Shown here: piece after piece, positions 1-4,645 of the stretch
How positions within the stretch are numbered: the stretch's first letter is position 1
Layout: each line of letters begins with the position of its first letter
The notes under the pieces: generated by a model
Databases searched by the model: none
The model's input: the letters and a program-made list of their open reading frames with translations, nothing else
What the model was told of the DNA's origin: nothing
Assembly (NCBI GenBank): GCA_900545905.1
Contig: URBA01000104.1
Location: forward strand, 1-5,751
Length of the DNA stretch: 5,751 nucleotides
Source: an uncultured Collinsella sp.
GTDB taxonomy: Bacteria; Actinomycetota; Coriobacteriia; Coriobacteriales; Coriobacteriaceae
Reading direction: 5' to 3'
Made by a program: the position numbers and the translations under genes

Positions 1-467
1 TCCCACACCTGGCCCTCCTCGCACTCACCGTCGCCCAGCAACGTGTAGACACGGTAGCCGTCGCCCCAGTGCTTAGCGGCAAGCGCCATTCCAACTGCAG
101 CAGAGATGCCCTGACCGAGCGATCCGGTGGACATATCGATGCCCGGGGTGTCGTTCATGTTGGGATGGCCCTGCAGTCGGCTGCCAATATGGCGGAGCGT
201 CTCGAGCTCTTCGACGGGAAAATAGCCGCGATTTGCCAACACCGAATACAGGCCCGGTGCCGCGTGACCCTTGGAGAGCACAAAGCGATCGCGATCGGCC
301 TTGCGAGGGTCGGCAGGATCGATATTCATTTCCTCAAAGTACAGATACGTCATGATGTCGGCAGCACCGAGCGATCCACCCGGATGTCCCGACTTGGCCG
401 CGTGAACCGCAGTCACGACATCCTTCCTGACCTCATTGGCGACCTTCGCCAGCTCCTGGTTGGTCAT
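1..467 (-). CDS. Transketolase, N-terminal (TPP-binding) subunit, partial
   Basis: Transketolase moves two-carbon ketol units between sugar phosphates in the cytoplasmic non-oxidative pentose phosphate pathway, using thiamine diphosphate (TPP). Only the first 155 codons are present; the gene leaves the window at base 1. Visible family motifs are SGHPGGS (residues 26-32), KGHAAPG (66-72), the LQGHPNM stretch (98-104), DMSTGSLGQG (111-120) and GDGE (145-148), the start of the TPP/Mg-binding motif. The short lead-in before SGHPGGS and the wording of the 98-120 block resemble split transketolases, in which this subunit is about 270-280 residues and a second gene supplies the pyrimidine-binding half; the end is not visible, so a full-length enzyme is not excluded. 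The ATG at 467 has a purine-rich Shine-Dalgarno (AGAGAGG, 475-481) 7 nt upstream. It lies 63 bp after talC and is probably co-transcribed with it. The family call is secure; the split form is inference. Confidence 0.95.
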   Translation of the reverse strand, partial: MTNQELAKVANEVRKDVVTAVHAAKSGHPGGSLGAADIMTYLYFEEMNIDPADPRKADRDRFVLSKGHAAPGLYSVLANRGYFPVEELETLRHIGSRLQGHPNMNDTPGIDMSTGSLGQGISAAVGMALAAKHWGDGYRVYTLLGDGECEEGQVW

Positions 468-490
468 ACGAATTCCTCTCTTGAGAACAA

Positions 491-519
491 CCCCGGCACC
501 GGATGACGCGATGCCGGGG
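491..519 (-). terminator. GC-rich hairpin between talC and transketolase gene
   Basis: CCCCGGCA at 491-498 is the exact reverse complement of TGCCGGGG at 512-519, giving an 8-bp stem with a 13-nt loop. It sits 11 bp beyond the talC stop and ends just before the transketolase Shine-Dalgarno. On the minus strand it is followed by TTGTTCTC, a weak U-tract, so it is at best a partial terminator. It could equally be an attenuating or mRNA-stabilising stem within the operon. Confidence 0.45.
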
Positions 520-530
520 CAATCCGCTCG

Positions 531-1214
531 TTAAGCCTGAGCGACGACCTTCTGCCAGTCAGCCTCAAAAGAGGCAAGGCCCTGGTCGGTCAGCGGGTGA
601 TGCAGGCATTTCTTAAGAGCAGCCATGGGGACGGTCGCAATATCAGCGCCGAGCAGCGCCGCCTGGGTCACGTGGTTAGGCGTGCGGACGGATGCGGTAA
701 TAATCTCGACGGTGTCATCGACGTTTTTGCCGGTCCAGTCATAGTTCTTGATGCAGGTCACAACGTTGTCGAGCTGCGAGATACCGTCCTCGGCGATGTC
801 ATCGAAGCGGCCGACAAACGGGCTGATGTAGCGGGCACCGGCGTTGGCGGCCATAAGGGCCTGCGTCGGCGAGAAGACGAGCGTCATGTTGACGCGCACG
901 CCAGCATCGGCCAGCGCACGGCAGGCGGCAAGGCCGGCCTCGCACACGGGAAGCTTGACCACGATGTTGGGGGCGAGGGCGGCAAGGCGCTTGCCCCCCT
1001 CGATCATGCCCTCAGCCGTGGTGGCGGTAGACTCGGCGGAAACGGGCAGGCCCTCGCAGAGCTCGGCGATCTTGAGCATATGCGGCTCAAAGTCGGCAAG
1101 CTTGCCGCCGGTCTTGGCGTACAGGGACGGGTTGGTGGTAACACCGGCCAGGCAGCCCCAGCTCTTGGCCTCGGCGATCTCGTCCAGATTGGCGGTATCG
1201 ATAAAGAACTTCAT
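531..1214 (-). CDS. talC: TalC-type (short) transaldolase
   Basis: A 227-residue class I aldolase-fold enzyme of the TalC/MipB/FSA family. It is expected to move a dihydroxyacetone unit between fructose-6-phosphate and erythrose-4-phosphate or glyceraldehyde-3-phosphate through a lysine Schiff base. Visible residues are Asp6 in FIDTAN, the VTTNPS motif (25-30), Glu61 in VSAES, catalytic Lys87 in VVKLPV, the NMTLVFSPTQA block (109-119), SPFVGR (131-136) and the phosphate-site region ASVRTP (174-179). E. coli fructose-6-phosphate aldolase has Gln59 and Tyr131 where this protein has Glu61 and Phe133; Glu and Phe are the transaldolase state, so transaldolase is preferred over F6P aldolase. The length is normal for the family. 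The ATG at 1214 is chosen over an in-frame TTG at 1229 because MKFFIDTAN is the usual family start and a GAAGGGG ribosome site lies 6 nt upstream. Next to transketolase, it implies pentose phosphate interconversion. Confidence 0.93.
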   Translation of the reverse strand: MKFFIDTANLDEIAEAKSWGCLAGVTTNPSLYAKTGGKLADFEPHMLKIAELCEGLPVSAESTATTAEGMIEGGKRLAALAPNIVVKLPVCEAGLAACRALADAGVRVNMTLVFSPTQALMAANAGARYISPFVGRFDDIAEDGISQLDNVVTCIKNYDWTGKNVDDTVEIITASVRTPNHVTQAALLGADIATVPMAALKKCLHHPLTDQGLASFEADWQKVVAQA

Positions 1215-1220
1215 GGTGAA

Positions 1221-1227
1221 CCCCTTC
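1221..1227 (-). promoter_or_regulatory. Ribosome binding site deciding the talC start
   Basis: GAAGGGG on the minus strand, 6 nt upstream of the ATG at 1214. It overlaps the codons just after the alternative in-frame TTG at 1229, so it supports the 227-residue product and not the form with five extra N-terminal residues. Confidence 0.7.
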
Positions 1228-1250
1228 AAAGGAAGCTAAAACTCAAAAGA

Positions 1251-1281
1251 ATGGGACAAAGGGACTGCCCCTTTGTCCCAT
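1251..1281 (-). terminator. 13-bp perfect hairpin with T-rich tail, after the gatZ-like gene
   Basis: ATGGGACAAAGGG (1251-1263) pairs perfectly with CCCTTTGTCCCAT (1269-1281) around a 5-nt loop. On the minus strand the stem is followed directly by TCTTTTGAGTTTT, the layout of an intrinsic terminator, 57 bp past the GatZ-like stop and 36 bp before the talC start. It could end or attenuate transcription between the two genes. The very regular stem and the neighbouring second hairpin also fit a dispersed palindromic repeat that has come to serve as a terminator. Confidence 0.6.
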
Positions 1282-1283
1282 GT

Positions 1284-1319
1284 GCCGGGCCTGCAGCTGG
1301 GACATGCCCCAGGCCCGGC
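1284..1319. repeat. Second inverted repeat, GCCGGGCCTG / CAGGCCCGGC
   Basis: A perfect 10-bp GC-only-rich stem (1284-1293 with 1310-1319) encloses a 16-nt loop. An alternative inner stem, CTGGG (1297-1301) with CCCAG (1308-1312), competes with it. It lies 2 bp from the hairpin at 1251-1281, so the transcript leaving the GatZ-like gene meets two hairpins in tandem. There is no T-tract of its own, so on the minus strand it would act as the proximal, stabilising stem. Confidence 0.55.
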
Positions 1320-1338
1320 GTCGCGTAGGAAAAGCTAC

Positions 1339-2613
1339 TTACTCGGCAAGAGCGGCCTCGATGCGGCTCGTGACGCCCTTGAGGTTAAGACCGACGACGT
1401 ACTGCTTGATCGGGCGCTTGATGTGCTCGATCACAAAGCGCTTGCCGTCGATGTCCTGGGCAGCGAGGTTGCGATAGAGCTTCTCGACCTGCTCCTTGAC
1501 CTCGGAATCGTTGAACGCGTAGTGGCCGGAAACATCCAGGATCTTCAGGCTGAGCTCGTCATCGGCCAGAATGTCGTCAACCTGCAGGTTAACGTCATCG
1601 CCGGTCATCCACTTGCGCCAGCGCTCGGTCTTGATGGCCTTGACCAGCAGCGTGTGATACAGGTCGGAGGGATCGTCACACAGGCCGTTGTCGACCAGAA
1701 TCTGCTCGGTAGCGCAGAGCTTGAGGTAAGCGCGGGTCTCCTCGGTGCCGTACTGAGGGGCGACATTTGAGGCCGTCACGTGAGCCGGGATGTGCTCGAG
1801 CAGCGTTGCGTCATCCAGATAGTCGGCGTTGTGCTCCTTCAGGCCCACGCCGTAGCGCTTTGCCATGTCGGCGAGCTCGCGGGCGTTCTTAAAGTTGTAA
1901 TGGCCGACCTGCTCGGTCCAACGGGTAAGCGTGCCGGTCTGACCGACGATAAAGGTGGGCATGGGGCAGCCGCGCTTCTCGAGCTCGGGCTGCAGCTGAG
2001 AAATGAATTCCTCGTACTTATCGGTAGAGGTCAAGCCGCCATTGGTCTCCTCGGTACCGACCTCATAGGCGACCTCGGGCAGGTTATGCTCGCGACGGTA
2101 CTGCTCAAGGTAGTCGATAAGATCGATCGTGCGGCGAAGCACCACGTCGAGCGGAATAACCTTGCCGATCTGATAGGGGTCCTTGGTGGGGTCGACCATC
2201 AGCAGGTCAAAGCCCGCCTCCATGTCGGCGACGAAGGACTTGCGGGCGAGCTCCATGGCCTCGTCCTCGGGCAGGTGGGCGTTACGCTCCTCGTCGCGCT
2301 GCCACGGACCGCCGTGATCGCGGCACAGGTAGTACGGACCGGTGTAACCCACCTCGTCGGCGACCTTCTTGATGTCGGCGGCAAAGCGCGTCTGATCCCA
2401 ACCGTTGACGTAGCCGGCGCCCATCTCGTCCATATCGACCTGGTTGCGGCTGGCGATAAACATGGGCGGGAAATCCTCGTCCTTGGCAAGCTCGAACACG
2501 GCCTGAATCAGGTTGGGGCTCATGGGGCCAATGCCGACCATGGTTGCGTGATCGCCGCTATCCTGCAGCTTGAGCATGCCCTGAACGGCCTGGCGGATGG
2601 TGAGGTTGGACAT
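1339..2613 (-). CDS. GatZ/KbaZ-family protein (tagatose-bisphosphate aldolase 'non-catalytic subunit' or ketose-phosphate 4-epimerase)
   Basis: A full-length 424-residue member of the GatZ/KbaZ/AgaZ family, predicted TIM barrel and cytoplasmic. In E. coli GatZ and KbaZ stabilise the class II aldolases GatY and KbaY; a homologue in Agrobacterium was reported to epimerise D-tagatose-6-phosphate to D-fructose-6-phosphate. Conserved-looking, charged active-site-type blocks are LCRDHGGPW (96-104), MVDPTKDP (139-146), YEVGTEETNGG (183-193), VGQTGTLT (223-230), LKEHNADYL (258-266), NVAPQYGTEET (283-293) and SGHYAFN (362-368). Asp, His and Glu in several of these could bind a metal, though no ligand can be proved here. 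The ATG at 2613 has an excellent AAGGAG (2620-2625) 6 nt upstream. No GatY/KbaY gene is in the window, so a self-sufficient enzyme is more likely than a helper subunit; that is inference. Family membership is secure; the reaction is not. Confidence 0.88.
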   Translation of the reverse strand: MSNLTIRQAVQGMLKLQDSGDHATMVGIGPMSPNLIQAVFELAKDEDFPPMFIASRNQVDMDEMGAGYVNGWDQTRFAADIKKVADEVGYTGPYYLCRDHGGPWQRDEERNAHLPEDEAMELARKSFVADMEAGFDLLMVDPTKDPYQIGKVIPLDVVLRRTIDLIDYLEQYRREHNLPEVAYEVGTEETNGGLTSTDKYEEFISQLQPELEKRGCPMPTFIVGQTGTLTRWTEQVGHYNFKNARELADMAKRYGVGLKEHNADYLDDATLLEHIPAHVTASNVAPQYGTEETRAYLKLCATEQILVDNGLCDDPSDLYHTLLVKAIKTERWRKWMTGDDVNLQVDDILADDELSLKILDVSGHYAFNDSEVKEQVEKLYRNLAAQDIDGKRFVIEHIKRPIKQYVVGLNLKGVTSRIEAALAE

Positions 2614-2682
2614 TTTGTTCTCCTTCTCCAGAGGATTTTTGACAAAAGTTCCCTGGGACCCAGATGCGGGCCCTATCAGTAC

Positions 2683-2743
2683 GGATGGATTTTGTTGTGT
2701 AGGGGCGGTTGTGCGGAGTCAAATCCATCCCTCCGCACAACCG
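2683..2743 (-). promoter_or_regulatory. Structured RNA element between the PTS and gatZ-like genes
   Basis: CGGTTGTGCGGAG (2706-2718) and CTCCGCACAACCG (2731-2743) form a perfect 13-bp stem with a 12-nt loop. Ten bases of that loop (2721-2730, AAATCCATCC on plus) are also exactly complementary to 2683-2692 (GGATGGATTT on plus). On the minus-strand transcript the hairpin loop can therefore pair with sequence just downstream, as a pseudoknot or as an alternative hairpin. There is no T-tract after either structure, so it is not a standard terminator. It begins 15 bp past the PTS stop and lies 69 bp before the GatZ-like start; a role in differential expression or transcript processing is plausible but unproven. 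Confidence 0.55.
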
Positions 2744-2757
2744 GAGTCCTTAAAGGT

Positions 2758-4230
2758 TTACTTGGCCTGCTTATCGAGCGTGGGCTTCATGGCAATCAGG
2801 ATTGCAGCAGCGACCACGGAGCCAATCACGATGTCCAGGCAGAACAGCGCGACGTTGTTGGTGGCAAGGGCGACGATAAAGCCACCGTGCGGGACGTAGC
2901 AGTCGATGCCCTGGAAGGCGGCGAGGGCAGCACCCACGGCAGAGCCGATGCAGATGCCGGGCAGGGTGTGGCCAAGGTCCTTGACCGCGAAGGGGATAGC
3001 GCCCTCGGTAATGCCGATGCAGCCCATGAACAGTGCGGAGATACCCATCTGACGATCGGCGTCATCGAACTTATTCTTGGCGATGAGCGCAGCGAGCCCA
3101 CAGGCGATCGGGGGAATGGCGACGGCGACGCGGAACATGCCGTTGGGGCCATAGATGCCGGAGGCCATGATGGCCATGGTAAAGGTCGAAGCGGTCTTGT
3201 TGATGGGGCCACCCATATCGAAGGCGGTCATAACACCAATAACCAGACCCAGGACAACCGCGGAGCCGCCCTGCAGGCTACCGAGCACGCTGGTGAGCCA
3301 ATCCATCACAAAGCCAAGCGGCGTGGCCAGGATGTAGATGTAGGCCATGCCCAGGACGAGCGAGGTCAGAATCGGGATGATCAGGATGGGCATGATGGTC
3401 TGGATGGTGTTGTTGACCTTCCAGGTCTTCATCCAGCGGACAAAGTAGCCGCAGATGACCGCCATGATCATGGCGCCCAGGAAGCCGGTCGAAACGCTGT
3501 TGCCGCTCGGGGTAACGACGGCGTTGTTGACCAGGTAGCCCAGGACAAAACCGGGGGCGAGCGCGGGCTTGCCAGCCATCGAGTAGGCGATGTATGCCGC
3601 AAGCACCGGGATCATCATGGAGATGCCGGCCATGCCGATGGTGTTAAGACTCACCATCAGCGGGTTCGTAACCTCCATGCCGTTGGCGCCGGCGGTACCG
3701 GATGCCAGCGAGAAGGCGAGAAACACGCCGCCAATAACGACGATGGGGATAAAATAGGAAACGCCGGTATTGAATGCATTGAGCAGCGTCTTACCAGGAT
3801 CGGCAAAGATAGACTGCTTGGACGCCGGTGTCGGGGCCTGCGGGGCAGCGGAGACGGCCTTCTTCTCTGCCTTGGCCTCGGCCTTGGGGGCGTCAACGGC
3901 ACCACCCGTCGCCTTGATGATCTCAACGGCCTGGTCGATGATCTTTACCGGATCGGCGATTACATCCGATGTGCCGACCTTCAGGAACTTACCCTCGGCC
4001 ATCTTCTGCTCAAAACGGTCCTCGTTCTCGACGCCCACGTCGACGGACTCGAGCACCAGATCGGCGGAATCCACGTCTTCCTGCGTGAGCTCATTCTCGA
4101 TACCCAGGCCACCCTGAGCCTCGACCTTGCACTCGATGCCACGGGCGGCGCATTCATCCTGAATCGCCTTCTGGGCCATATACGTATGGGCGATACCCAC
4201 GGTACAGGCGGCAACGCCTACGATCTTCAT
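2758..4230 (-). CDS. PTS fructose-family permease, fused IIB-IIC
   Basis: A 490-residue membrane phosphotransferase permease that imports its sugar and phosphorylates it. The IIB domain (about 1-105) begins MKIVGVAACTVGIAHTYMA, with Cys9 as the expected phosphorylated residue and GIAHT following. A flexible Ala/Lys/Pro linker spans about 112-138. The IIC membrane domain (about 145-485) has a series of hydrophobic segments and the family motifs FDMGGPINKTA (337-347), GITEGAIPFA (406-415) and PHGG (447-450). There is no IIA domain at either end and none elsewhere in view, so a phosphate donor must come from another gene. The ATG at 4230 is chosen over an in-frame TTG at 4332 because it starts exactly at the IIB domain and has AGAGGG 5 nt upstream. 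It is the first gene of the minus-strand operon. Substrate is open: there is no 1-phosphofructokinase beside it, which argues against ordinary fructose, and the gatZ-like neighbour points to a tagatose- or galactitol-related compound. Confidence 0.93.
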   Translation of the reverse strand: MKIVGVAACTVGIAHTYMAQKAIQDECAARGIECKVEAQGGLGIENELTQEDVDSADLVLESVDVGVENEDRFEQKMAEGKFLKVGTSDVIADPVKIIDQAVEIIKATGGAVDAPKAEAKAEKKAVSAAPQAPTPASKQSIFADPGKTLLNAFNTGVSYFIPIVVIGGVFLAFSLASGTAGANGMEVTNPLMVSLNTIGMAGISMMIPVLAAYIAYSMAGKPALAPGFVLGYLVNNAVVTPSGNSVSTGFLGAMIMAVICGYFVRWMKTWKVNNTIQTIMPILIIPILTSLVLGMAYIYILATPLGFVMDWLTSVLGSLQGGSAVVLGLVIGVMTAFDMGGPINKTASTFTMAIMASGIYGPNGMFRVAVAIPPIACGLAALIAKNKFDDADRQMGISALFMGCIGITEGAIPFAVKDLGHTLPGICIGSAVGAALAAFQGIDCYVPHGGFIVALATNNVALFCLDIVIGSVVAAAILIAMKPTLDKQAK

Positions 4231-4235
4231 TGCTT

Positions 4236-4241
4236 CCCTCT
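4236..4241 (-). promoter_or_regulatory. Ribosome binding site deciding the PTS gene start
   Basis: AGAGGG on the minus strand, 5 nt before the ATG at 4230. It supports starting at the IIB domain and not at the upstream in-frame TTG at 4332, whose extra 34 residues look nothing like the family. Confidence 0.65.
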
Positions 4242-4274
4242 TTTCATAGAGTTGCGTGCGCAAGACACCGTTTG

Positions 4275-4286
4275 CGGAGGCCTCCG
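4275..4286. repeat. 12-bp perfect palindrome CGGAGGCCTCCG in the PTS leader
   Basis: A perfect self-complementary dodecamer lying in the expected 5' leader of the PTS transcript. Nearby, TTGCG (4252-4256) and CGCAA (4259-4263) form a second, 10-of-12 symmetric site close to the ribosome site. Either could be a protein-binding dyad or a small leader structure. A 12-bp palindrome with no loop is a better DNA-binding candidate than an RNA hairpin. Confidence 0.4.
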
Positions 4287-4330
4287 GAGCATCCCCTGCC
4301 GTTTGGACTTGCTGTCTTTTCGACAAGACC

Positions 4331-4360
4331 AATATAGGTGCTCGTTTTTCTTAATGCCAG
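4331..4360 (-). promoter_or_regulatory. Candidate promoter of the PTS-gatZ-talC-tkt operon
   Basis: On the minus strand CTGGCA (4355-4360, 4 of 6 to TTGACA) and TATATT (4331-4336, 5 of 6 to TATAAT) are separated by 18 nt. Transcription would start near 4323, giving a leader of about 93 nt before the ATG at 4230. The operator-like repeats at 4369-4423 lie directly upstream of the -35 box. Confidence 0.5.
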
Positions 4361-4390
4361 CTTATTTCGGTAAACGCGCAGGTCAGAGCG

Positions 4391-4423
4391 TTGGTTATGC
4401 GATTTAGTTATGCGTTTAACCAA
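4391..4423. promoter_or_regulatory. Candidate LacI-family operator cluster
   Basis: TTGGTTA (4391-4397) and TAACCAA (4417-4423) are exact inverted arms. Inside them GTTATGCG occurs twice as a direct repeat (4394-4401 and 4407-4414), 13 bp apart. The right-hand copy is part of GTTATGCGTTTAAC (4407-4420), an imperfect 14-bp dyad matching at 10 positions with CG at its centre, the usual LacI-family operator form. A related GGTAAACGC lies at 4369-4377, in inverted orientation to GCGTTTAACC at 4412-4421. The likely ligand is the divergently encoded regulator; the assignment is inference. Confidence 0.45.
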
Positions 4424-4505
4424 AAATGAATCCTGCGATTTTACCCTCGATTTCAAAAGTCAAGAAGTATTTGATTTTCTCGGTAGACGGCAGATGCGCA
4501 TGCCG

Positions 4506-4534
4506 GTTACAAATTTCGACCCCGCCCGTATACC
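4506..4534 (+). promoter_or_regulatory. Weak candidate promoter for the LacI-family regulator
   Basis: GTTACA (4506-4511) and TATACC (4529-4534), each 4 of 6 to consensus, are spaced by 17 nt. They lie about 110 bp upstream of the GTG start. The spacing is right but both boxes are imperfect, and no other candidate upstream of the gene looked better. Confidence 0.3.
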
Positions 4535-4632
4535 TCATTTGTTGCATACTCATATGAAAGGAAAGGGTCGCTCACCGAAGCGTATCCCCCACCAAGACTC
4601 AAAGTCATCATGTTGGAAAATGCTCATCTGTC

Positions 4633-4640
4633 GGAAGGAG
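4633..4640 (+). promoter_or_regulatory. Ribosome binding site deciding a GTG start for the regulator
   Basis: GGAAGGAG lies 5 nt upstream of GTG at 4646. The in-frame ATG at 4610 has no Shine-Dalgarno and would add 12 residues before the normal LacI-family start, so the GTG is preferred. Confidence 0.75.
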
Positions 4641-4645
4641 TCGCT

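Larger units (their letters stand above)
4231..4645. other. Divergent intergenic control region, 415 bp
   Basis: This stretch separates the PTS operon from its probable regulator and is visibly richer in A+T than the flanking genes, especially 4321-4480. I see no convincing gene in it. It holds a candidate promoter for the PTS operon (4331-4360), repeat-rich operator-like DNA (4369-4423), a weaker candidate promoter for the regulator (4506-4534), a short ATGCGCAT palindrome (4494-4501) and palindromes in the PTS leader (4252-4286). Confidence 0.8.

Noticed and set aside
597..1328. 243-codon plus-strand open frame opposite talC
   Set aside because: It is a shadow of talC; its composition is low-complexity Gly/His/Arg and no family is recognisable.
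4369..4382. GGTAAACGCGCAGG as a CcpA-type catabolite (cre) site
   Set aside because: Only the left half resembles the cre consensus; the right half does not, and CcpA is not expected if the host is actinobacterial.
1780..4407. 875-codon open frame on the plus strand opposite the PTS and gatZ-like genes
   Set aside because: It is antisense to two clearly recognisable genes. Its protein is rich in His, Gly, Asp and Arg without domain character, as expected of the complement of G+C-rich coding DNA, and it lacks a ribosome site at its start.
4244..4456. 70-codon minus-strand frame in the divergent region as a possible leader peptide
   Set aside because: It would cover the likely promoter and operator DNA, has no good ribosome site and shows no family resemblance.
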